Below are positions 1 through 5,838 of a stretch of DNA of 5,838 nucleotides, in pieces. The number at the start of each line of letters is the position of its first letter. Position 1 is the first letter of the stretch. The position numbers and the translations under genes are program-made. The notes beneath the pieces were generated by a model, which searched no databases, was not told the origin of the DNA, and saw only the letters and a program-made list of their open reading frames with translations. Source of the stretch: an uncultured Planctomycetota bacterium (GTDB lineage Bacteria > Planctomycetota > UBA1135 > GCA-002686595). The stretch covers positions 1 to 5,838 of the forward strand of contig CAIKQM010000159.1 of assembly GCA_903829565.1 (NCBI GenBank), given 5' to 3'.

Positions 1-1167
1 CGGAGCGCTCACGAACGCCGCGAAAGGCTCCACTTGGAACATCGCTTGCGCGTAACCCGCATCACTTCCGCCCAAGCGGACGAAAGCAGGTGCCACCCCC
101 ACACTGGCGCACAGCGCACACACGAACAACGGCTGCTTCCAAGTGCGCGTACGCAGCATGCTCCATGCGCCCGTAGCCCACACTCCAGCCACCAACACCG
201 GCGCAGTCGAACCCTTGGCACCCGCCATGGCCCACGCACATACCACCAGCTGCACAGCAACCAAGAGACGAGGCCGTGTCAAATACGCTTGCACTCGTTC
301 CAAGGCCGCCACAAACAACACCAAGCCGAAGCTCGTCGTGGGGCTATTCCAAAGCCCCGCTTCAAAGTACGCGTGCGAGCGCCAATTCTCAGCCGCTTGC
401 CAGCCCATCGACCAAAGCGAAAGCGCGGGATCTGTGGCCAGTAACAACGAGAGGCCCGCAACAAGGCCAGCCTTCCAGCCACCCAGCTGTCGCGCCCACA
501 TCGCTGTAGCCATCACCACCAAGACAGGAATCAGCGACGCAAGCCACGACATGCCGACAGAAGCAACGGACAGGCCCAACGTGCGCGCGGCCACGGCGGG
601 CAGAGCGTACGCATGCGTGTGGTACTCGAAGGCGAGTCCCGCCACGCGCGGATCCCACATCACAGGTCCACGCAAGTACTCGGCTGCGTTGCCTGCGTGC
701 CACAACAAGTCCGTGTCGTAGTCCGCTGCGCGCAAGGATGGCTCGCGATGGTGAGCACGCAAGACCAGCAATGCCACCAAGCCCAACCACCACAGAGCGT
801 GCGTGCTTGACACAGGCGGAGACACAACCGCCTCCGGTGCGCGACTGCGCTGCACACGCCACGCAGCTACCAAACCTACGACTCCACACACTAGCCATGT
901 GTGAGAGACCGCGCCTACGCGCAAGAGCACTTCCGCGCTGACGAGGTGCAGGACCAGTCCGTACACAAAGCCCCACACAGCCAGCGCGGCAGCATCCTCT
1001 GCTGGTGCGGCGCTGCTCAAGCGCCGCAATGCGATGCCCGGCAAGGCCACCACCACACACACATACACCCACAACGCCGCACACTCGGCCCAAGCACCAT
1101 CGAGGTGCGCAGGCCGCAAGACGACGAGAGCTGCGGCACACGCCGCCCACGCCGCCGCGCGTAGCAT
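1..1167 (-). CDS. Polytopic membrane protein, probable GT-C type glycosyltransferase (partial, runs off left edge)
   Basis: An open frame of exactly 389 codons starts with ATG at 1167 and reaches the left edge without a stop, so the C-terminus is missing. It is rich in Leu, Val, Ala and Trp. I count about 10-11 hydrophobic segments, near residues 5-17, 29-46, 60-83, 90-103, 124-137, 203-222, 231-246, 277-290, 301-316, 322-336 and 346-361. Between segments 5 and 6 lies a polar loop (about 138-200) with Asp149-Tyr-Asp151, His157, Gly167 and Tyr182-His183-Thr-His185. A DxD-like acidic motif followed by His and a YH motif in the first large loop is typical of GT-C glycosyltransferases, which use polyprenyl-phosphate sugars at the outer face of the membrane. 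A later loop holds GAKGST (316-321). The start overlaps the asnS stop by one base (TGATG), which suggests translational coupling. A polytopic envelope protein is well supported. The glycosyltransferase role is inference, and the substrate is unknown. Confidence 0.75.
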   Translation of the reverse strand, partial: MLRAAAWAACAAALVVLRPAHLDGAWAECAALWVYVCVVVALPGIALRRLSSAAPAEDAAALAVWGFVYGLVLHLVSAEVLLRVGAVSHTWLVCGVVGLVAAWRVQRSRAPEAVVSPPVSSTHALWWLGLVALLVLRAHHREPSLRAADYDTDLLWHAGNAAEYLRGPVMWDPRVAGLAFEYHTHAYALPAVAARTLGLSVASVGMSWLASLIPVLVVMATAMWARQLGGWKAGLVAGLSLLLATDPALSLWSMGWQAAENWRSHAYFEAGLWNSPTTSFGLVLFVAALERVQAYLTRPRLLVAVQLVVCAWAMAGAKGSTAPVLVAGVWATGAWSMLRTRTWKQPLFVCALCASVGVAPAFVRLGGSDAGYAQAMFQVEPFAAFVSAP

Positions 1168-2468
1168 CACGGATAGATGCGGTACATCATGCGCGGGTAC
1201 GGGCTGGCTTCGCGCACATGCTCGATGCCGCAGATCCACGCGACGGTGCGCTCAAGCCCGAGGCCAAAGCCGCCGTGCGGCACGCTGCCGTAGCGGCGCA
1301 AGTCCAAGTACCACGAGAAGGCTTCTTCCGGCAGCTTGTGCTCGGCGATGCGTCCGCGCAGGACTTCCAAATCCTCCTCGCGCTGGCTGCCGCCAATGAT
1401 CTCGCCGATGCCTTCAGGAGCGAGCACATCGACACACAGGGCCTTCGTGTCGTCTTCGGGATCGCGCTTCATGTAGAAGGCCTTCACCTCGCGCGGATAG
1501 CGGTGCACCATCACCGGCTTGTTGTACTGGTTCGAGATGATGGTCTCATCGGGCGCACCGAAGTCGTCGCCGTACTCGTGTTGGCCAGGAGCTAGCTGTT
1601 CCAGCAAGGCATGCGCTTCGTCATAGGACAAGCGCGGGAACGGCGGCACGATGGCTTCGAGCTTGGAGAGATCGCGCTCCAGCGCAGCAAGCTCCGGACG
1701 ACGCCGTTCCAACACGCGTTGGACGACGAAGCACAGCAGATCTTCGGCGTGCTGCATCACATCATTGAGATTCGCGTACGCGATCTCCGGCTCGAGCATC
1801 CAGAACTCCGTCAAGTGACGGCGCGTCTTGCTCTTTTCGGCGCGGAAGGTCGGGCCAAAGCAGTAGACCTTGCCGAACGCCATGGCAGAGGCTTCTGCGT
1901 ACAGCTGGCCCGACTGTGTCAAATACGCTTTCTCTTCATCGAAGTAGTCCACTTCGAAGAGCGTGCTGGTGCCTTCGCATGCAGCCGGCGTGAAGATGGG
2001 CGAGTCGACGCAGATGAAGCCCTCTTGTTCATAGAAGTCGCGAATCGCCTTCGCCACGCAATCGCGGATGCGCAAGATCGCCCACTGACGACGGCTGCGC
2101 AGCCAAAGATGGCGGTTCGACAAGAGGAAGTCGGGGCCGTGCTCCTTGGGCGTGATCGGGAAGCCCTCGACCTTCTGCACGATCTCGCCGCCTACAACCG
2201 AGATCTCCACGCCACCAGGCGCACGTTCATCGGCCTTGACCATGCCGTGCAAGATGAGGCTGGACTCTTGGCCCAAGCGGCCCACCTCATCAAAGAACTC
2301 GGCACTCACATCCCCCTTGAACACGACGGCCTGCACATAGCCGGTGCCGTCACGCAGCTTGAGGAAGTGCAGCTTGCCCTTCGAGCTCTTGTCGGCCAGC
2401 CAGCCGCGCAAGGTGACTGTGGTGCCTACGTGTTGCTTGAGTTTCTCGATGGATGCGATGGGATGCAT
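1167..2468 (-). CDS. asnS: Asparaginyl-tRNA synthetase
   Basis: This cytoplasmic enzyme charges tRNA(Asn) with asparagine using ATP. The 433 residues match the usual bacterial AsnRS length. An N-terminal OB-fold anticodon-binding domain covers about residues 17-100 (GWLADK, then FLKLRDGTGYVQ). It is followed by a class II catalytic core: NRHLWLRS at 118-125, motif 1 around 145-160, motif 2 with FRAEKSKTRRHLTEF at 208-222, and motif 3 GGFGLGLERTVAW at 399-411. GEIIGGSQRE (355-364) and the C-terminal PYPRMMYRIYP separate it from aspartyl-tRNA synthetases, which carry a different sequence at the first site. All three class II motifs look intact. ATG at 2468 gives the normal N-terminus. There is no Shine-Dalgarno sequence before it. 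The gene lies 27 bases after the anchored coiled-coil gene and overlaps the next gene by one base. It favours G/C-ending codons (AAG, ATC, GGC) more than its neighbours, as expected for a well-expressed housekeeping gene. Confidence 0.97.
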   Translation of the reverse strand: MHPIASIEKLKQHVGTTVTLRGWLADKSSKGKLHFLKLRDGTGYVQAVVFKGDVSAEFFDEVGRLGQESSLILHGMVKADERAPGGVEISVVGGEIVQKVEGFPITPKEHGPDFLLSNRHLWLRSRRQWAILRIRDCVAKAIRDFYEQEGFICVDSPIFTPAACEGTSTLFEVDYFDEEKAYLTQSGQLYAEASAMAFGKVYCFGPTFRAEKSKTRRHLTEFWMLEPEIAYANLNDVMQHAEDLLCFVVQRVLERRRPELAALERDLSKLEAIVPPFPRLSYDEAHALLEQLAPGQHEYGDDFGAPDETIISNQYNKPVMVHRYPREVKAFYMKRDPEDDTKALCVDVLAPEGIGEIIGGSQREEDLEVLRGRIAEHKLPEEAFSWYLDLRRYGSVPHGGFGLGLERTVAWICGIEHVREASPYPRMMYRIYP

Positions 2469-2495
2469 GAGCGCTGAGTGTAGGGAACCGCAGTG

Positions 2496-3059
2496 TCAGG
2501 GGAACGCCGCGTAGGCAGATTGGATTTGGATGTCGTGGATGCGGCCGTGTCGAACGAGGACTCGTCCCTTGCACGCGGCGCCGTCGCGCCGTGCTTCCAC
2601 GACCACGTCAAGATCACCTTGCGTGCCCAAGGCAAGCTCGGCCGGCGGCGTGACAAAGGTGATGCGATCGTAGCCCAAGGCCAAGAGACGCGTGACGATC
2701 CGATCCGAGAGCGAGCCCACATCTTGCGTCTGCAAGGTAGACGGCGAGAGCTGCTCCTTGTGACGCGCTTCGTCAGCGACGATGACGCGATCTTCCACGC
2801 GCCGCGCAAGGTCACGCAGATCCAAGAGCGCGTGCTCGACGCGCCGCAGATCCAACTCACGGGCCTCGTCGCGCGTGGCCGCCAGTGCCTTGGTGAGCGC
2901 GGCCAGCGAGGCCTCCAAGCGCTCCCACTGCTGTGCGGCCGCTTTGGCGCGCACCTGCAGCAACACCGCTGCGTACACAGCAGCCCCAGCCGCCACGACG
3001 GCGGCCACGGCGGCTAACACCAACCAAGGTGTCTCCCAAGGTGTGGACAAGGAGCTCAT
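2496..3059 (-). CDS. Membrane-anchored coiled-coil protein of unknown function
   Basis: I do not recognise this 187-residue protein. It has a short polar head, then one hydrophobic segment at about residues 11-35 that should act as an uncleaved membrane anchor. Residues 44-100 are rich in Ala, Leu, Glu and Arg (LEASLAALTKAL, then ELDLRRVEHALLDLRDLARRVED) and should form a long helix or coiled coil. A linker rich in Ser, Gln and Thr (104-117) leads to a compact domain at about 118-187. That domain looks like a helix (SDRIVTRLLALGY) followed by beta strands (DRITFVTP, GDLDVVVEARRDG, KGRVLVRHGRIHDIQIQ) and ends in SAYAAFP. ATG at 3059 is preferred. An upstream in-frame ATG at 3152 would add 31 residues without hydrophobic or conserved character, and would overlap the start of the divergent gene. 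It is probably the first gene of a transcript with asnS 27 bases downstream. A scaffold or partner role at the membrane is possible, but nothing in the sequence shows a catalytic site. Confidence 0.8.
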   Translation of the reverse strand: MSSLSTPWETPWLVLAAVAAVVAAGAAVYAAVLLQVRAKAAAQQWERLEASLAALTKALAATRDEARELDLRRVEHALLDLRDLARRVEDRVIVADEARHKEQLSPSTLQTQDVGSLSDRIVTRLLALGYDRITFVTPPAELALGTQGDLDVVVEARRDGAACKGRVLVRHGRIHDIQIQSAYAAFP

Positions 3060-3109
3060 GGGCGCGGCAGAGTACCACGCCTGCGCGGTGCCTCCAACCG
3101 CGACGCTGC
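3060..3109. promoter_or_regulatory. Divergent intergenic region, presumed to hold or adjoin promoters for both directions
   Basis: These 50 bases separate the starts of the minus-strand anchored coiled-coil gene and the plus-strand PF03706 gene. Both transcripts must start here or inside the opposite gene's 5' end. No strong sigma-70 promoter is visible. The best minus-strand candidate is TTGGAG, a 17-base spacer and TGGTACTCT, only three of six matches at each element, with the -10-like element ending 9 bases before the ATG. If used, it would give an almost leaderless mRNA. Neither ATG has a Shine-Dalgarno sequence upstream. I see no inverted repeat that would mark an operator. The regulatory role rests on gene layout; the promoter elements are weak. 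Confidence 0.35.
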
Positions 3110-4096
3110 ATGAGCGCAACTCCCCCACAGTCCGACCAACAAGCCGCTGCAAAGCTGGTGCGCGGGTTGCTGCTGGGGCTGGCGGCAGCGGTGGTCATCT
3201 ACACGGCGTACGTCCTGTGGGTGGACGCCGAAGGGCTGGCCCAAGCCTGGGCGCGCATCCCGGCCAGCCTGCTGCTTGCGGCTTGCGGGCTGAGCTTCCT
3301 CAACTACCTCGTGCGCTTCGTGCGCTGGCAGCTGTACCTCTCGTGGCTCGGTCTGCATCTGCCGTGGGGAGTCTCTTTCCGGATCCATCTGGCCGGGCTC
3401 GCGCTGACAGTGTCACCGGGCAAGATGGGCGAGACGATCAAGAGTTGGTTGCTCCTGCGCCGCTGTGGGGCACCGATCGCTAGGACTGCCCCGATCGTCG
3501 TGGCCGAGCGCGTGACGGATCTGTTGGGCTTCTTGGTGTTGCTCGTACTCAGCGGCTCCAACATGTTGGGAGCGGCGCAGTGGATGGCGTGGACGACTTT
3601 GGGCTTGATCGGGCTGCTGCTCATGGGGCTGTACTGGCGCGGCTTGCAAGAGGCGGTGCTGCGGCGAGCAGTCCAGTGGAGGCGTCTTGCGCCTGTAGCA
3701 ACAGCAGTGCAGAGCTCGTTGGAGGCCTCACGCTTGGTGCTGGCGCCACGACGCTTGGTGGTCCCCGTGTTGTTGGCTGCACTCGGCTGGTTCTGTGAGT
3801 GCTTGGGCTTCTATCTGCTGGCGCAGACCTTTGGACCAGTTGATGTCGCGACAAGTGTCACCATCTTTGCACTTGGCGCGCTCGTCGGAGCTTTGGCGTT
3901 CTTAGCTCCTGGTGGGCTAGGAGTGACGGAGGCCTCCATGACGGCGTTGTTGCAACACCGTCTTAGCGAGCTTGGCGTGCACACAGCTGCCTCTGCAGCA
4001 GCAGCAACCACACTGGCTGCGCGCTTGTGCACGCTGTGGTTCGCAGTAGCGCTTGGCTGGGTGGCACTTGTGTGGGAACGACGCTCGAAGGTCTAG
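3110..4096 (+). CDS. Flippase-like / lysylphosphatidylglycerol synthase transmembrane family protein (PF03706, UPF0104)
   Basis: This 328-residue integral membrane protein has about eight hydrophobic segments, near residues 16-37, 52-72, 87-103, 125-148, 155-174, 216-239, 247-266 and 291-322. It shows the family's characteristic motifs: NYLVRFVRW (65-73), SPGKMGE (102-108), ERVTD (133-137) and PGGLGVTE (267-274). Members include the membrane part of MprF, YbhN and AglD-type proteins. They are linked to moving or modifying lipids and lipid-linked sugars in the cytoplasmic membrane. No C-terminal aminoacyl-transferase domain is present, so this is the stand-alone membrane form, not a full MprF. 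ATG at 3110 is chosen because it starts just before the first membrane segment. The 59 codons upstream in frame encode Arg/Pro-rich sequence typical of a shadow frame over the divergent gene. The TAG stop lies inside a CTAG shared with the convergent xylB stop. Family assignment is firm; the substrate is unknown. Confidence 0.88.
   Translation: MSATPPQSDQQAAAKLVRGLLLGLAAAVVIYTAYVLWVDAEGLAQAWARIPASLLLAACGLSFLNYLVRFVRWQLYLSWLGLHLPWGVSFRIHLAGLALTVSPGKMGETIKSWLLLRRCGAPIARTAPIVVAERVTDLLGFLVLLVLSGSNMLGAAQWMAWTTLGLIGLLLMGLYWRGLQEAVLRRAVQWRRLAPVATAVQSSLEASRLVLAPRRLVVPVLLAALGWFCECLGFYLLAQTFGPVDVATSVTIFALGALVGALAFLAPGGLGVTEASMTALLQHRLSELGVHTAASAAAATTLAARLCTLWFAVALGWVALVWERRSKV
4093..4096. other. Shared CTAG: stop codons of two convergent genes
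   Basis: The plus-strand PF03706 gene ends with TAG at 4094-4096, and the minus-strand xylB ends with TAG read from 4095 to 4093. The palindrome CTAG therefore supplies both stop codons, and the two genes overlap by four bases tail to tail. There is no intergenic space for a terminator, and I see no GC hairpin followed by a T run on either side. Transcription from each direction must end inside the opposite gene, by Rho or another process, or be allowed to overlap. Confidence 0.95.
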
Positions 4097-5562
4097 AGAC
4101 GATCCACGCGCGCCGCAGCGCCATGTGCCTGCTCCAGCCACTCCAGGTAGCGCTTGTGTGCCTGCTGCAATGCTTCTACACCTGCAGCTTCTGGATGCAC
4201 CGTGGCATCCAACCGCACACTGCGCTGCACAAGTGCCTGCAAGGACGAAGCAGGTTGACAAGCCCATTGCGCTTGAAGGGCCGCACCCAACGCAGCGGTC
4301 TCCACTTCGAGCAAGGGAGTGACTGGCAAGCCTAACGTGTCCGCCAGCACGCGCGTCCACAACGGCGAACGTGCCGCTCCGCCGACCAAGCGCACACCAT
4401 CAGGCTGCATTCCAAACAAGCGCAAGCGCTGCAAACAGAGCAACAAACCATGCGCAACACCTTCCACGGCAGCGCGTGCCAACGGGCCAGGCTGCAGCAT
4501 GCCGCTGCGCAAGCCCAGCATCGTTCCGGCTGCGCGCGGCACTGCAGGTACGCGCTCACCCAACAGCCACGGCACGAAGAGCAGGCCATCACCGCCCTCA
4601 GGACTCGCCAATGCCAACTGTGCGAGTGAGGCATGACTCAAGCCGTAACCGAGTCGGAGCTCTTCCAGCACACCGGTGCAGTTCAACAAGCACATCAGTG
4701 GCAGCCACCCACCGGTCGAGTCACAGAACGGCGAAACCAACGCGCGCGGATCCAGCACCGGTTGCGTGCTGTGCGTGAACACCGTGGCCGAGGTACCGAG
4801 GCTGATCACGAAAGGGCCGGGGCTTACTGCGCCGGCACCAATGGCGCTCAACATGTTGTCGCCGCCTCCGGCCGACACAGGCAAACCTGCGGGCAGCCCC
4901 AAGTACCGCGCTGGTTCAGGGAGCAAGGTGCCAACCAGTGCATGGCTTGCGACCAATGCAGGCAAGCGCTGAGCGAGTCCCCCGCCCACAGCAGTCAAGA
5001 TGTCGGAGTCGTACTGACGCGTGCGCGCATCCCACCAACCAGTGCCAGAGGCATCACCCGCTTCAGCGGCTCGCCTGCCGGTCAGTTGCGCATTGATCCA
5101 CTCGTGAGGCAACAATACTCCATCCGCACGCGACCACTGTTCGGGTCGCTGCTGCATGGTGTAGAGTACTTTTGACAAAGTCCAACCCACGGGCAGGGCA
5201 CGCCCAGTGCGTTGTTCGAACTCTTGCGCTTGTGTCGCAGTCTCGGTGTCGCACCACAACTTTGCCGGTCCTACCGGTTGGTTGTCGGCATCGACCAACA
5301 CGCAGCCGTGTTGCTGGCCGCTGACGCCCACGGCGACTACCTCTACCGCGCCAGCCGCATCCAAGGCCATGCGCACGCTCGCTTGCACCGCCCTCCACCA
5401 CTCGCGTGGATCCTGTTCGGCTCGACCAATGCTGCTCGGTGGCAGTGGCGCGTGCGCGGCACTGCCGCGAGCGACTACGGAACCGTCAGCACACGACACC
5501 AAAAGAGCTTTGGTGCTTTGTGTGCCTACATCCAGACCCAAGCTGACAAGGCGGCTGGACAT
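4093..5562 (-). CDS. xylB: Xylulokinase
   Basis: XylB phosphorylates D-xylulose with ATP to D-xylulose 5-phosphate in the cytoplasm, feeding the pentose phosphate pathway. The protein has 489 residues, the usual length, with the two actin-like domains of the FGGY kinase family. The N-terminal phosphate-binding motif is GLDVGTQSTKALLV (9-22). SGQQHG (81-86) matches the SGQMHG substrate-site motif of known XylB. Asp235 in GGGDNMLSAIGAG (232-244) is the expected catalytic base. SLGTSATVF (254-262), PWLLGERVP (331-339, usually GERTP) and RLVGGAARSPLWTRVLADTLGLPV (391-414) cover the C-terminal ATPase domain. ATG at 5562 begins three bases after the xylA stop, so the pair is probably co-transcribed and perhaps translationally coupled. 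GAGG lies one base before the ATG, too close for a normal ribosome site. The SGQxHG motif, length and xylA neighbour favour xylulose over glycerol or gluconate as substrate. Confidence 0.95.
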   Translation of the reverse strand: MSSRLVSLGLDVGTQSTKALLVSCADGSVVARGSAAHAPLPPSSIGRAEQDPREWWRAVQASVRMALDAAGAVEVVAVGVSGQQHGCVLVDADNQPVGPAKLWCDTETATQAQEFEQRTGRALPVGWTLSKVLYTMQQRPEQWSRADGVLLPHEWINAQLTGRRAAEAGDASGTGWWDARTRQYDSDILTAVGGGLAQRLPALVASHALVGTLLPEPARYLGLPAGLPVSAGGGDNMLSAIGAGAVSPGPFVISLGTSATVFTHSTQPVLDPRALVSPFCDSTGGWLPLMCLLNCTGVLEELRLGYGLSHASLAQLALASPEGGDGLLFVPWLLGERVPAVPRAAGTMLGLRSGMLQPGPLARAAVEGVAHGLLLCLQRLRLFGMQPDGVRLVGGAARSPLWTRVLADTLGLPVTPLLEVETAALGAALQAQWACQPASSLQALVQRSVRLDATVHPEAAGVEALQQAHKRYLEWLEQAHGAAARVDRL

Positions 5563-5565
5563 GCC

Positions 5566-5838
5566 TCAGCTGCGCACGCCCAACATGTGCTCCAACATAC
5601 GCTGGTCTAGGCGCTCGTAGTGCAGACCTTCTGCGCCGATAGCGGCCACATCCATCTGCGCTGCACGCAAAGCCTGTGCTCGAGCCTTGCTGTAAGGACC
5701 CGCTAGTAACGGATCCATGTGCGCATCCTTGCGTTCCGCAATCCATGCCCGGACTTGAGGATCAGCATCAAACTGCTGGGCGCGCAGTTTGAGCATGTTG
5801 TAGGTACGCATCGAGCCGCGCGCAAACTCCCACACGCC
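5566..5838 (-). CDS. xylA: Xylose isomerase, C-terminal end (partial, runs off right edge)
   Basis: XylA interconverts D-xylose and D-xylulose and supplies the substrate of the adjacent xylB. Only the last 90 residues are in the window, and the frame is open to the right edge. GVWEFARGSMRTYNMLK at the edge matches the conserved segment near the end of the TIM barrel in xylose isomerases. ADPQVRAWIAERK and YERLDQRMLEHMLGVR correspond to the C-terminal helical arm that wraps the neighbouring subunit. The ending resembles the shorter class I enzymes (Streptomyces, Thermus type) rather than the longer E. coli type. A GTG lies at 5835, but it encodes the Val of GVW inside the protein and is not a start. 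The metal-binding and catalytic residues lie outside the window, so activity cannot be judged here. The TGA stop is followed by three bases and then the xylB ATG. Confidence 0.9.
   Translation of the reverse strand, partial: GVWEFARGSMRTYNMLKLRAQQFDADPQVRAWIAERKDAHMDPLLAGPYSKARAQALRAAQMDVAAIGAEGLHYERLDQRMLEHMLGVRS

Noticed and set aside
1054..1063. A CA dinucleotide run of five units inside the membrane protein gene, considered as a phase-variation tract
   Set aside because: Five units is short, and the stretch encodes a normal Val/Cys-rich membrane segment (VYVCVVV). There is no evidence of frame switching.
389..1150. A 253-codon minus-strand open frame rich in Arg, Cys and Gly
   Set aside because: It is a shifted frame over the membrane protein gene. 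The Arg/Cys/Gly-rich composition is that of an out-of-frame translation, while the other frame stays open for 389 codons with clear membrane segments.
276..1930. The 15-base sequence GTGTCAAATACGCTT occurs at 276-290 and at 1916-1930
   Set aside because: Both copies encode Ala-Tyr-Leu-Thr in frame in two different genes. There is no extension of the match and no mobile-element context, so a coding coincidence is the simplest reading. The TTGACA on its minus strand is inside codons and has no paired -10.
1611..2477. A 288-codon plus-strand open frame opposite asnS
   Set aside because: It lies wholly antisense to an unmistakable AsnRS. Its length follows from the GC-rich codon pattern of the real gene, and its protein has no recognisable domain.
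2933..3109. N-terminal extension of the PF03706 protein by 59 residues
   Set aside because: The extension is Arg/Pro-rich, lies antisense to the anchored coiled-coil gene, and is not seen in typical family members, which start close to the first membrane segment.
4633..5175. Plus-strand open frames of 100-180 codons opposite xylB
   Set aside because: They are antisense to xylB, have no recognisable motifs, and show shadow-frame composition.

Overview
The window is GC-rich bacterial chromosome (about 60-65% GC by eye) packed with six protein genes and almost no non-coding sequence. The largest clear intergenic gap is only 50 bases. There are no RNA genes, mobile elements, CRISPR arrays or phage genes. 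The organism is a bacterium with a direct asparaginyl-tRNA synthetase and a short-type (class I) xylose isomerase. No start in the window has a well-placed Shine-Dalgarno sequence. That combination would suit several GC-rich phyla. Planctomycetota is a weak guess only; the sequence does not settle the phylum.

Layout from left to right. Positions 1-1167 (minus) hold a polytopic membrane protein of at least 389 residues that runs off the left edge. It looks like a GT-C type glycosyltransferase or a related large envelope protein. Positions 1167-2468 (minus) hold asnS, asparaginyl-tRNA synthetase, whose stop codon shares one base with the membrane protein's start. Positions 2496-3059 (minus) hold a small protein with one N-terminal membrane anchor, a coiled coil and an unrecognised C-terminal domain. 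These three probably form one transcript in the order anchor protein, asnS, membrane protein. Positions 3110-4096 (plus) hold a divergently transcribed protein of the lysylphosphatidylglycerol-synthase transmembrane / flippase-like family (PF03706). Positions 4093-5562 (minus) hold xylB, xylulokinase, and 5566-5838 (minus) the last 90 residues of xylA, xylose isomerase, which enters from the right edge.

How the genes work together: xylA and xylB are the two steps that turn D-xylose into D-xylulose 5-phosphate for the pentose phosphate pathway, and they lie 3 bases apart in pathway order. The asnS cluster joins a housekeeping translation enzyme to two membrane proteins of unknown role. With the divergent PF03706 protein, this could point to envelope lipid or glycan assembly, but that is inference. 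The two transcription units meet tail to tail at 4093-4096, where one CTAG palindrome supplies the stop codons of both the PF03706 gene and xylB.

I see no convincing previously undescribed system here. The items most worth a second look are the unrecognised anchored coiled-coil protein, the coupling of asnS to a large membrane protein, and the shared-stop convergent junction.
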